Below, in pieces: positions 17,039 to 25,447 of a stretch of 64,000 nucleotides of DNA. How positions within the stretch are numbered: the first letter of the stretch is position 1; each line of letters starts with the position of its first letter. The stretch comes from Azorhizobium sp943371865. GTDB lineage: Bacteria > Pseudomonadota > Alphaproteobacteria > Rhizobiales > Xanthobacteraceae. Under the pieces are notes generated by a model. That model ran no database searches, was not told the DNA's origin, and worked only from the letters and a program-made list of their open reading frames with translations. The stretch covers positions 62,001 to 126,000 of the forward strand of contig NZ_CALRWL010000003.1 of the NCBI RefSeq assembly GCF_943371865.1. The letters are read 5' to 3'. The position numbers and the translations under genes are program-made.

Positions 17039-18274
17039 TCAGACGATTTCGATTTCGGGGAACGGGAAGATGAACTTGCCCCCCTTGGCGATGTATTCCT
17101 TCTCGCGCTGGAGGATACCCTCCTTGAAATGCCACGGCAGGACCAGGAAATAGTCCGGCTGCATCGCCCGCGCTTCAGCCTCCGAGATGATCGGGATCCG
17201 CGTGCCCGGCGTCACCTTGCCGAACTTCTCGGTATTCACCTCGGCAATGGCGGACACCTCTTTTTCGGTGATGCCGCAGAACTGAAGCGTGACATTGCCC
17301 TTGGTCGAGGCGCCATAGCCCAGGACCTTCTTGCCGTCGGCCTCCAGCGCCTTCAACAGTCGGATCAAATCGGCCTTGTGCCGGAACACCCGATCCTCGA
17401 ATTCGCGGAACGGGCGCACGGTGTTGAGACCCATGCGATCTTCCTGCTCCAGGAGCCAGTTGATGACCGCATCATTGGCCTTGATCGTGGATCCCTTGCG
17501 GGCGGCCGTCACGGCGAAGCTGCCGCCGTTCACGCCATTCATCTGCACATCCACCAGCCGCAGATCCGCCGCGTCGAGGATCAGCTTCACCACGCCGAGG
17601 CTGTAATATTCCAGATGCTCATGGCAGATGGTGTCATAGGACGTGGTGCGCAGCATGGCTGGCATATAGCTCTGCTCGAAGTGCCAGATGCCTTCGGGAG
17701 CCAGAACCGATGCGATGTCGCGGGCAAAGGCGATCGGCTCGTCGAGATCGTAGAACATGGCGATCGAGGTGACGATCTTGGCCGACTTGTCAGTCATCTT
17801 GCGGAAGTTAGCGGCCGAGAAGAAATCCGGCACCAGCTTGATATCGTCGGGATAATACTCGCGGAACTTGGCGCCGGTCGGATCGATGCCGACACGCTCC
17901 AGGCCCGGAGTGGTATAGGCCTTCAGCGACGTCGCGTCGTTGGAGCCGATATCCAGCACCACGTCGCCGGGCTTGAGGTCGGCGAGCTTCTCAAGGAAAC
18001 CGATCTTGGCGCTCAGATGGCGCACCATCGAGGCGTTCAGCCCCGAGCGATAGCCGTAGTTATCACCATACATTTCTGCGGAATTGTAGGTATGAGCGAG
18101 CTGAAGCAGGCCGCTGTCGGGGCACCAGACGAGATCAAGCGGGCCAGACGTCACAGGCTGCCCCGGCGAGGGGAAAACACCCGTAAGTTCCTGGTGGCCA
18201 AGCTGCAGTACGGTGATCAAATTCTTGGAGCCACTGACGCGGCAGCCATCGATCTGCTTGTAGGCCTCGCTCAT
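17039..18274 (-). CDS. TylC-type sugar C-methyltransferase (class I SAM-dependent)
   Basis: A 411-residue enzyme in three parts: an N-terminal zinc-ribbon-like segment, a central SAM domain (DVVLDIGSNDATSLKAY) and a C-terminal domain with GYGASTKGNVTL. This architecture belongs to NDP-4-keto-6-deoxysugar C-methyltransferases. MYGDNYGYRSGLN before the SAM domain is a strong family mark. The ribbon normally has two CxxC pairs; here they read CRVS and CPDS, so each pair keeps only one cysteine. ATG 18274 follows AAAGGA. Encoded after manC-gmd-reductase on the same strand, its likely substrate is the GDP-4-keto-6-deoxyhexose made by Gmd (inference). An alternative is a more generic methyltransferase of the same fold. 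Confidence 0.82.
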   Translation of the reverse strand: MSEAYKQIDGCRVSGSKNLITVLQLGHQELTGVFPSPGQPVTSGPLDLVWCPDSGLLQLAHTYNSAEMYGDNYGYRSGLNASMVRHLSAKIGFLEKLADLKPGDVVLDIGSNDATSLKAYTTPGLERVGIDPTGAKFREYYPDDIKLVPDFFSAANFRKMTDKSAKIVTSIAMFYDLDEPIAFARDIASVLAPEGIWHFEQSYMPAMLRTTSYDTICHEHLEYYSLGVVKLILDAADLRLVDVQMNGVNGGSFAVTAARKGSTIKANDAVINWLLEQEDRMGLNTVRPFREFEDRVFRHKADLIRLLKALEADGKKVLGYGASTKGNVTLQFCGITEKEVSAIAEVNTEKFGKVTPGTRIPIISEAEARAMQPDYFLVLPWHFKEGILQREKEYIAKGGKFIFPFPEIEIV

Positions 18275-18510
18275 AAGACGTGATTCCTTTGCTAAGGCGC
18301 GATTGGTAGGTTGCTTTATACCGCTAAAATCGAATGCGTCACAAATTGCGAGACTAGGTCTTGCCATCGCGCCGACGACGCCAAGGCCTAGCTGCAAAAG
18401 GTGTCACTCGACGCCACCAGCGAATCGCTGAAGCGAGATACGCAAGTTCAAGCCGGACGACATCAAAACATGATTTAGGCCGTTTTACGTACTCAGACCT
18501 TAGATCTGCG

Positions 18511-19476
18511 TTACGCTTGTGGGGTGGGGTGCGCCAGACGACCGCGCCACCACTCCAACAATTCTTCGAGAATCTCCTCGATGGGACGCTTTGGCGCCCA
18601 TCCGGTGAGCTGCATGAGCCGCGCAGAATCTCCCACCGCGCGGGGAATATCTGAAGGCCGCAGACGGGCAGGGTCGATCTCCACTTCGAACGGCCGTTTT
18701 GAGGCCTTCCGAAGCAGTTCAAGCAACGCCTCGATGCGGTAGGCGTGCCCCGAGGAAACGTTCACCAAGACCCGGCTCTCCGGTTCCGGATGAGTCAGCA
18801 ACCGGACATAGGCATCCACCACGTCGGCCACATGGAGGAAGTCGCGCTCCGCGGAGAGATTGCCCACACGCATCACCGGCGGGATCTGCCCCGCCTCGAT
18901 GCGGGCGATCTGCGCCGCAAACGTTGGCAGGACAAAGCGCTCGTCCTGGCCGGGACCGGTGTGATTGAAGGAGCGGGTGACGATCAGTCGCTTGGTTGCC
19001 GGCAAAACGTCGCTCAGCATGCCCTCAGCGGCCAACTTCGAGGATGCATAGGCGTTTTGCGGCCGCGGCACCGTCTCCTCCGTCGCCACACCGTCCTTGA
19101 AGCTTCGCCCGTAGACCTCACCGGATGAGGAGAAGAAAAACACTCCTTCCGGAGCGTGACGCGCAACGGACGAGGCAAGCGCAAAGGTGCCGCCGAAGTT
19201 CACGCGCCACGTGGCTTCCGCATCGCTCACCACATGCGACTGGGCCGCCAGATGCACCACCACCTGCGGGCGGAGGGCGGCAACGAGATTTTCCACCGAT
19301 TGAGGGTCCAGGAGGTCGGCCTTGCCCACCTCCCAGCCGCGCGGGATGGCCTCGTCGCTTTCACGGCTCAGCAGAACGCGCCGATGCGCCGGAAACGCGG
19401 CTTCGAGCGCCGACGCAAAGTAGCCACCGACAAAACCGGTGCCACCAACCAGGAGCAAAGCTGGCGTGTCGGGCAT
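18511..19476 (-). CDS. rmd: GDP-4-keto-6-deoxy-D-mannose reductase-like SDR (Rmd type)
   Basis: A 321-residue extended short-chain dehydrogenase. It has the nucleotide-binding GGTGFVGGYF, the catalytic Ser/Thr region FFSSSGEVYG, and the catalytic pair in NAYASSKLAAE (YxxxK). It starts 3 bp after the gmd stop, so the two genes are one transcription unit. That fits reduction of GDP-4-keto-6-deoxymannose to GDP-D-rhamnose. If the neighbouring C-methyltransferase acts first, it would reduce the C-methylated intermediate instead. Fcl-type GDP-fucose synthase is less likely, since the usual epimerase motif context is not obvious. The 236 bp after it contain no clear gene. Confidence 0.8.
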   Translation of the reverse strand: MPDTPALLLVGGTGFVGGYFASALEAAFPAHRRVLLSRESDEAIPRGWEVGKADLLDPQSVENLVAALRPQVVVHLAAQSHVVSDAEATWRVNFGGTFALASSVARHAPEGVFFFSSSGEVYGRSFKDGVATEETVPRPQNAYASSKLAAEGMLSDVLPATKRLIVTRSFNHTGPGQDERFVLPTFAAQIARIEAGQIPPVMRVGNLSAERDFLHVADVVDAYVRLLTHPEPESRVLVNVSSGHAYRIEALLELLRKASKRPFEVEIDPARLRPSDIPRAVGDSARLMQLTGWAPKRPIEEILEELLEWWRGRLAHPTPQA

Positions 19477-19479
19477 GAA

Positions 19480-20457
19480 TCAGGCCCGCCGCAGCCGTTC
19501 CAGGTCCGCATCGACCATCTCGCGGATCATCTCCTGCAAGGTGATCTTCGGCTCCCAGCCGAGCTTGGCCTTTGCCTTGGCCGGATTGCCCAGCAGGACA
19601 TCCACTTCCGCCGGCCGGAAGAATGCGGGGTCGATTACCAGATGATCCTCCATGGGGAGGCCCACATGCTCGAATGCAATCTTGCACATGTCGCGCACGG
19701 TCGTCGTCTGGCCGGTGGCCACCACGTAATCATCGGCAACGTCCTGCTGCAGCATCAGCCACATGGCGCGGACATAGTCCTTGGCATGGCCCCAGTCGCG
19801 CTTGGCATCGATGTTTCCGAGCCGCAATTCGGACGCCAGGCCCAGCTTGATGCGCGCCACGCAGTCGGTGACCTTGCGCGTCACGAACTCGATGCCGCGC
19901 AGCGGGCTTTCGTGGTTGAACAGAATGCCGGAGGACGCGTGGAGCCCGAAGCTCTCGCGATAATTCACCGTGATCCAATGGCCATACAATTTGGCCACGG
20001 CATAAGGCGAACGCGGGTAGAAGGGCGTCGTCTCGCTCTGGGCTGCTTCCTGGATCTTGCCGTACATCTCAGACGACGACGCCTGATAGAAACGCGCCTC
20101 AGGCGCGACAATACGGACGGCTTCCAGCACGTTCGTAACCCCGACGGCGGTGATGTTCGCGGTCAGAATCGGCTGCTGCCAGGATGACGCGACAAAAGAC
20201 TGCGCCGCGAGATTATACACCTCGTCCGGCTTGACCTCGCCCACCAGGCGAATGAGGCTGGAGAGGTCCGACAGGTTGCCGTCCAACATATGGACGTCCT
20301 TGTCGACACCGATCCAGCGTAGGCGATGGTCCGCGACGCCGAAATGCGACGAGCGCCGGACGACGCCATAAACCTCATAGCCATGCTCAAGCAGAAGCTG
20401 GGAAAGATAGGCTCCGTCTTGTCCGGTGATCCCAGTCAGCAACGCACGCTTGGCCAT
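19480..20457 (-). CDS. gmd: GDP-mannose 4,6-dehydratase
   Basis: A 325-residue SDR that converts GDP-D-mannose to GDP-4-keto-6-deoxy-D-mannose, the branch point to rhamnose, fucose, perosamine and virenose-type sugars. It has GITGQDGAYLSQLLLEHGY at the N-terminus, NLAAQSFV, the catalytic ASSSEMYG and YAVAKLYGHW (YxxxK), and ILFNHESPLRG, all hallmark Gmd segments. ATG 20457 follows a GGGGGCG stretch; an upstream TTG at 20469 is unlikely. It is immediately followed by rmd. The 169 bp upstream separate it from the TPR gene and may carry a promoter. Confidence 0.95.
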   Translation of the reverse strand: MAKRALLTGITGQDGAYLSQLLLEHGYEVYGVVRRSSHFGVADHRLRWIGVDKDVHMLDGNLSDLSSLIRLVGEVKPDEVYNLAAQSFVASSWQQPILTANITAVGVTNVLEAVRIVAPEARFYQASSSEMYGKIQEAAQSETTPFYPRSPYAVAKLYGHWITVNYRESFGLHASSGILFNHESPLRGIEFVTRKVTDCVARIKLGLASELRLGNIDAKRDWGHAKDYVRAMWLMLQQDVADDYVVATGQTTTVRDMCKIAFEHVGLPMEDHLVIDPAFFRPAEVDVLLGNPAKAKAKLGWEPKITLQEMIREMVDADLERLRRA

Positions 20458-20626
20458 CAACGCCCCCAAACATCTGCAGAACGGCCTTCCTTATCCGAAG
20501 ACCAACAACCTGTACACCCGTTCACATTGAACGTTTTTTAGCCTGCTCCCCAGGGAGCAGTCAGATGTCCGAGCAGATCCGCGAAAACCCGATCAGGCCT
20601 GCGCTCATCGCCTCAACGATCTGCAT

Positions 20627-21814
20627 TCATTCCATATTCCCCGCGGCGAACCCATGTTCCATCATGAGCTGCGTCGAGAGGGCCTCGGCTTGGCTGTGAC
20701 GCCCCAGATGGCGGAGCAACCGCACTTTCTCCCGCATGAGATCCACCGAGGCCGGCCCGTTCGCCCCCGCGCGAATGGTTGCGTCGTAGGCCTTTTGATA
20801 ACGCCCGGATTCTCTTAACACTGTGGCATATTCAAGCCAAACGCCGGGGTCGGACGGCACGGCCGCGAGATAGGTGCCATAGAGGGCGCAGGCCACATCC
20901 CATGAGCTCCGGTCACGCGCCGCCTGTGCGTTCAGGAGCGCGCGCAGATCGTCCCCTGTCAGGACCTCGGGCGGCCGCTCGCTCGGCCCTCTGCTGTCCG
21001 GGGTAAAGGGGCGGGCGCCGTGATGGCCTTGGCCCTCAGATGAACCCATCCCGGAAGCGGCCCCTCGCCCCCACGCCCCCAGAGCGCTGAACTCGCGCAC
21101 GGCCTCCGTGCCGCCGCCCAGTTCGGCGGCCAGGCGGAATGCCTCCCGCGCCTCGTCGAAGCGGTCCAACAGTTTCAGGAGGTGACCGAGTTGGAGGCAG
21201 GCCTCGGGCTGCGCCGGGTTGAGGTGCATGGCCTGCCGATAGGCCGCTTCCGCGGGGCCAAATTGCCGGGCTTCCTTCGAGACGTTGCCGAGTTGGACCC
21301 AGATGGCGCCATCGGCAGCCTCGGCCTCCAGATGCGCCCGGTAGTGGCGGGACGCCTCAAGCCAGTTGCGCGCGTCCCTCGCCGCGTCGCCGAGCATGCG
21401 GAACGACGGCCGCGTGGCGTCATCCACGGCGCGCCGCATCTCGTCCGCGCGCGGCGTGTGGGGGGTCCGCTCCAGCAGTTCAGCGCAGCGGCGGAAGACC
21501 GCCTCGGCCTCACTCTGGCGCCCCATGGTCTTCAGCAGATGGCCCAGATGGAGCAGGACGTCGGCATCCTCAGGCGCAGATGCAGCCGCATCCCGATAGG
21601 CCGCTTCTGCGCCGGGAAGGTTACCGGCCTCCTTCAAGGCATGGCCAAGCTGGACGCGAACGCCCCAGTCATCTGGCTTCACGGCAAGGTAGGCGGCGTA
21701 GGACTGTCCCGCCGCGGCCCAGTCCCGGGCATCGCGCGCCGCATCCGCGCGCTGCAGGTCCCGCATCGCGCGCCCCGTGCCGGACGCCAGCCAGCGCAAC
21801 CACATCGCGCTCAT
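20627..21814 (-). CDS. Tetratricopeptide-repeat protein
   Basis: 395 residues of helical repeats. At least four or five TPR units are visible, for example AGQSYAAYLAVKPDDWGVRV, AEAAYRDAAASAPEDADVLL, AEAAYRQAMHLNPAQPEACL and the C-terminal ALYGTYLAAVPSDPGVWL. They are interrupted by a disordered Gly/Ser/Pro linker (~residues 250-285). The N-terminus (MWLRWLAS) is short and not a clear signal peptide. Its start overlaps the stop of the preceding small gene (ATGA), so it belongs to the GT operon. TPR proteins in such loci usually scaffold glycosyltransferases, but no catalytic domain is visible here. Confidence 0.85.
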   Translation of the reverse strand: MSAMWLRWLASGTGRAMRDLQRADAARDARDWAAAGQSYAAYLAVKPDDWGVRVQLGHALKEAGNLPGAEAAYRDAAASAPEDADVLLHLGHLLKTMGRQSEAEAVFRRCAELLERTPHTPRADEMRRAVDDATRPSFRMLGDAARDARNWLEASRHYRAHLEAEAADGAIWVQLGNVSKEARQFGPAEAAYRQAMHLNPAQPEACLQLGHLLKLLDRFDEAREAFRLAAELGGGTEAVREFSALGAWGRGAASGMGSSEGQGHHGARPFTPDSRGPSERPPEVLTGDDLRALLNAQAARDRSSWDVACALYGTYLAAVPSDPGVWLEYATVLRESGRYQKAYDATIRAGANGPASVDLMREKVRLLRHLGRHSQAEALSTQLMMEHGFAAGNME

Positions 21815-22167
21815 GACAGGATCGCTCCGTATGTCGCCGCCGGGTGCTCCCCAGCGGAAGTGCGGCAGGCGATGCCGCGGGCGGCATTGGCGCCGCGCCG
21901 CGCCTCTGGGGAGGCCCGGCGGCGCTGCGCCACCGCTTGGGCCATCGGCGTGGCACTGGCCACGGGCATGAACCCGTCCGCGCCAGTCACCCGGCGCGGA
22001 CGGGGCGCATTCGCCAGGATCGGAATGCCGGCCGCCATATCGTCGAGCAGCGTGAACCGCGCCTCATGGGTGCGGGAGAGGCGGCGGCAGAGATTGAGCA
22101 GCCGCGTCTCACCTGCGGTCTCCCCGGGCGTCATGTCACAGGGATTGAAAACGGCGATCCGCATCAT
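21811..22167 (-). CDS. Internally deleted GT-B glycosyltransferase remnant
   Basis: A 118-residue frame that overlaps both neighbours by ATGA, so it is translated in place. The first ~40 residues (MRIAVFNPCDMTPGETAGETR) look like the opening strand and loop of a GT4 enzyme. They run directly into DDMAAGIPILAN, which is the donor-domain helix normally found some 250 residues later. A tail resembling the last helices (MAQAVAQRRRASPEARRGAN ... EHPAATYGAIL) follows. The EX7E site and most of both Rossmann domains are missing, so catalysis is not expected. Most simply a decayed gene that stays in frame; a repurposed small protein is possible. Confidence 0.55.
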   Translation of the reverse strand: MMRIAVFNPCDMTPGETAGETRLLNLCRRLSRTHEARFTLLDDMAAGIPILANAPRPRRVTGADGFMPVASATPMAQAVAQRRRASPEARRGANAARGIACRTSAGEHPAATYGAILS

Positions 22168-23759
22168 GCGGCTCCCGTCAGGCGAGCCAGATCCGCAAGG
22201 ACGATCTGCCCGGACGCGCGCCAGGAATAGGAGTCCGCACGCCGGATCCCCTTCAACGCGAGGCTTTTTCGCAGCGCCGCATCCTCGATCAGGCGCTGGA
22301 GGGCGGCGCTGATGGCGTCCATATCATAGGGGTCCACCAGCAGCGCGGCATCGCCGGCGATCTCGGCCATGGCCGAGCGATCCGAGGTCAGAACCGCAGT
22401 GCCGCACCGCATCGCCTCGAGGATCGGCAGCCCAGAGCCCTCATAGAGGCTCACACAGGCGCTGAACATGGCCCCGGAATAGAGGCACGCCAGTTCCTGC
22501 TCCGCGCCATCCGGCAGGATCTTGACCGCGCCCTCAAGGCCCGCCGCCCGGCGGAACGTCAGGATCTTCTCAACATCCCACCCCATCGTTCCGACGAACA
22601 CCAGATCGGGCGCAGACGGGAGGCTTTGGCGAAGGGCCTGATAGGCCATCAGCAGACGCAGGTGGTTCTTGCACGGCTCCAGGGGCGCAACCGCGAGAAT
22701 ATATTGGCCGCGACCGAGGCCGAGTGGGGCCAGAGCCGTGTCGACCGCGGCGTCGGACTGAGGGGCGATGCCCTCGCTCGCCGCATTCGGCACCACCACG
22801 ACCCGATCGGAGGGGATGTGCAGCTGGGTGACGAGGTCATCCCGCATGCAGCCAGACACCGCATAAACCCGGTCGGCATCCCTGAATCGCTTCACCGTCT
22901 CGGCGAAAGCCAGCCGTGCGTCGGCACGGACATACTGCGGCAGAAGGATCGGGGCGAGATCGTGTGCCCAGGCAATATTCACCAGCCCTGGTAGGGCGAT
23001 GGGCGTAAAATGGTTGGCCACATAGGCTGTGCATCCATCCGCCTTCAGCCGCGCGGCGAGATCCCGGAGCATGCCCGCGCGTTCCGCCAGCGCCCGCGCC
23101 CGGCGCAGATCATGGATGATCTGGGCGCCCGGCCCCGGCTGCATGCGATAGGCCGGTTGCGCCGTGAAGTGCACGTCGACCGAGACCTCGGCGGCCTGGT
23201 CCGGAAACAGCGAGAGCGGAACGAAGCCCGCACCGTCGGTCCAACGGCCGCCGGCGTCGGCCTCGAAAAAGCCCTGCGCCAGACGGCGATCGGCCCCGGA
23301 GACCCGCACCACCTGACCTTGCGCCGAGATCTCGATGCCGGACACGCGGATGCCGCGACGCTGCGTCCCCCAACTCCCCGTTTCCGCCGTCTGGCTGCTC
23401 CGGCTGAGCACGGCAAAGCTGCGGCGGGGCGTCGGCCCCGCATAGCTCGCCACACCGCCCGCCATTGAGGCCGGCACGATCCGTCCATCGACCAGGAAGC
23501 GGAGATCCGGATCGTCGACCGTGGGCCAAGGCTCCCGCTCCTCGCCGGAGACCGCCAGGGGCGCATGGACCACCGGCGGCACAAAGGTCAGCCCCGCCAG
23601 GGCCTCGGGCCGCACCGGACCGTGGCGGGGATCGCAGACCAAGGTGACGCGAAACGCCGGGCTTTCCGCCTTAACCGCGTTGAGGATGCCGCAGGCGACC
23701 GCATAGACCCCGGCGGGACTCCCCTGCTGAAAGCAGCCGCCGTCAAATGCGATGTGCAT
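22164..23759 (-). CDS. Family 4 glycosyltransferase with inserted beta module
   Basis: 531 residues, longer than the usual ~380. After the first strand and helix (HIAFDGGCFQQGSPAGVYAV) there is an insertion of roughly 130 residues with predicted beta strands and the motif GFFEADAGGRWTDGAGFVPL. The GT-B core then resumes (IAWAHDLAPILLPQY, VYAVSGCMRDDLV). The donor domain has APLEPCKNHLRLL and EX7E as EGSGLPILE. It overlaps the downstream remnant by ATGA and the upstream GT4 gene by 17 bp, which places it in a tight operon. The insertion is of the kind seen in rhizobial polysaccharide enzymes; its role is unknown. Confidence 0.85.
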   Translation of the reverse strand: MHIAFDGGCFQQGSPAGVYAVACGILNAVKAESPAFRVTLVCDPRHGPVRPEALAGLTFVPPVVHAPLAVSGEEREPWPTVDDPDLRFLVDGRIVPASMAGGVASYAGPTPRRSFAVLSRSSQTAETGSWGTQRRGIRVSGIEISAQGQVVRVSGADRRLAQGFFEADAGGRWTDGAGFVPLSLFPDQAAEVSVDVHFTAQPAYRMQPGPGAQIIHDLRRARALAERAGMLRDLAARLKADGCTAYVANHFTPIALPGLVNIAWAHDLAPILLPQYVRADARLAFAETVKRFRDADRVYAVSGCMRDDLVTQLHIPSDRVVVVPNAASEGIAPQSDAAVDTALAPLGLGRGQYILAVAPLEPCKNHLRLLMAYQALRQSLPSAPDLVFVGTMGWDVEKILTFRRAAGLEGAVKILPDGAEQELACLYSGAMFSACVSLYEGSGLPILEAMRCGTAVLTSDRSAMAEIAGDAALLVDPYDMDAISAALQRLIEDAALRKSLALKGIRRADSYSWRASGQIVLADLARLTGAA

Positions 23760-24852
23760 GCGTCACCAAGGGCTGTTCAAGGAAGGGAGCGAGCACTCCC
23801 TCCCATTTGCGCAGCGTCGCGATGGTGGAGAAGAACGCCGCCCGCGCGCTCTGGGCGCGGATGAGCGCCATTCGCAGGTCCTGGTCCTCATGGACCATGA
23901 CCACGCGCGCCGCGACGTGCTCAATGTCCGCATCCCGCACCAGAAGGCCCGCCGGGCCGCAGGTCTCGGTGACGGCACTGGAGGCCATGGCCACCACCGG
24001 GCAGCCCACGGCAAAGGCCTCGACCAGCGGCACCATGAAGCCCTCATGCTCACTGGCGGACACGAAGGCATCTGCGGACGCCAGCGAGGTGCGCAAGGCC
24101 TCGCGCGGCTGATTGACCTCGAACACCACGTCCTGCTCGATCCCCAGGTCCTCGCTGAGCCGGCGCAGGCTGAGATAATAGCCGCGCTCCCACACCTTGC
24201 CGTGCAGCCGCAGGCGCACCGGCTTGCCCGCCATGCGCTTCACCAGCGCCGCGATGCGGATCACATTGTCGGGCCGTTTGTTGGGAACATAGCGACCGAT
24301 AAAGGCCAGGTTGATCGCCCCGGCCATGTGGCGCTCAAGGAAAGCCTCATTGTCCCCCGCACGGTCACGATAGAAATGCTCGTCGTAGAAGACGGGGATC
24401 ACCACCGACGCGGGATACCCGACATCGGTCAGTTCCTGGGCATTATAGGCGGAATCCGCGACCACGGCGTCGAACCCGTGCCGCATCTCGCCGAGCATGG
24501 CCCGCGCCTGATCGCAGACGTCCGCCAGCCAGATCTGATCAAACCGCCGGAAGAAATAACCGGGGGTGATATTGTGATAAACCATGATTTTGCGACAAGA
24601 CAGCTCAAGCAAGCGGCTGGCATTGGCGTCAAAAAAGGCGTGATGAAAGATCAGAACGTCGTCAGGATCGGGTTGTAGCGCGATCAAATCGGCCACAGTC
24701 CGCGTAAACGCCGGTGCTGCGGCCAGGGAATCTTCGCCGCAGACCAGAAACGACGAAACTCCGACCCGCAGCAGAGCGCGATGGAGGAATGTTAGTGAAA
24801 ATCCGACCGCATCGCGCGCGACGATGGCTGGCGAATAGTGAAAAACCCGCAT
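23743..24852 (-). CDS. Family 4 glycosyltransferase (GT-B fold)
   Basis: 369 residues. Visible segments are LIFHHAFFDANASRLLEL and KIMVYHNITPGYFF in the acceptor half, NLAFIGRYVPNKRPDNVI at the start of the donor half, and EGFMVPLVE as the EX7E motif within SEHEGFMVPLVEAFAVGCP. The HNITP segment suggests the WbaZ/mannosyltransferase-like side of GT4, but substrate assignment is guesswork. The start ATG 24852 shares one base with the stop of the coiled-coil gene upstream (TGATG), so reinitiation is likely. Its 3' end overlaps the next GT4 start by 17 bp. Confidence 0.87.
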   Translation of the reverse strand: MRVFHYSPAIVARDAVGFSLTFLHRALLRVGVSSFLVCGEDSLAAAPAFTRTVADLIALQPDPDDVLIFHHAFFDANASRLLELSCRKIMVYHNITPGYFFRRFDQIWLADVCDQARAMLGEMRHGFDAVVADSAYNAQELTDVGYPASVVIPVFYDEHFYRDRAGDNEAFLERHMAGAINLAFIGRYVPNKRPDNVIRIAALVKRMAGKPVRLRLHGKVWERGYYLSLRRLSEDLGIEQDVVFEVNQPREALRTSLASADAFVSASEHEGFMVPLVEAFAVGCPVVAMASSAVTETCGPAGLLVRDADIEHVAARVVMVHEDQDLRMALIRAQSARAAFFSTIATLRKWEGVLAPFLEQPLVTHAHRI

Positions 24853-25331
24853 CAGTCCCCCGCCTTGCGCACAGCGTCTCCATGCAAGTGCCGCGCTTCG
24901 TCCAGGAGAGACCGGGTCAGGTCGAACATGGCGGTGAACTCGGCCTTGGCTGCGCTGAGCATAGCCTCCTGGCTTTCACGCACCCCATCCAACACCATCG
25001 CAGGCCGCGCACCGACCGCAGCAAGCTCGTCGGAGACGGCGTCGATGCGCCCCTCGGCCTTGGCCAGCATGCGCTCCATCCGCTCCAGGGCGGCGGTGAA
25101 GGCCTGGTCCCGCGCAGCCTGGAGCTGCTCCATGCGCACCAGGGCTTCAGCCATGCCGTCAAGGGCCAGGCGCAGACTGTGCGGGTCATCGGCATTCAGG
25201 GCTGGGGCGCTCTTGGTCCCTATCGGCCCGTCGGCCACACTGCCCTGCCGCAGCTGGAACCGATCGATCACCCTCTGGGCCGCGGAGGCGATCCGATCAT
25301 CGTCCAAAGTCGTGGGCGTTGCTTCAGTCAT
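24852..25331 (-). CDS. Small coiled-coil protein of the glycan operon
   Basis: 159 residues, hydrophilic, no TM helix. Residues ~50-150 form a long amphipathic helix (MAEALVRMEQLQAARDQA, ALERMERMLAKAEGRIDAV). The N-terminus is short and disordered. I do not recognise a family. It is coupled to the following GT4 gene (TGATG) and is the only protein of this type in the operon, though its helical character recalls the N-terminal repeats of the tandem GT4 protein. ATG 25331 marks the change from non-coding-looking sequence to the helical protein. Perhaps a chain-length or assembly factor (inference). Confidence 0.6.
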   Translation of the reverse strand: MTEATPTTLDDDRIASAAQRVIDRFQLRQGSVADGPIGTKSAPALNADDPHSLRLALDGMAEALVRMEQLQAARDQAFTAALERMERMLAKAEGRIDAVSDELAAVGARPAMVLDGVRESQEAMLSAAKAEFTAMFDLTRSLLDEARHLHGDAVRKAGD

Positions 25332-25447
25332 GAGGGTGCAACCTGTCCAACACGGTCTGCAGAGGCGATAGCACAACCGCCGGTGCACCGTCCCTGCACG
25401 GACACAGAAATCTCCGGGGCCGATGGCGATCCTCGGCCCGCGCCATC

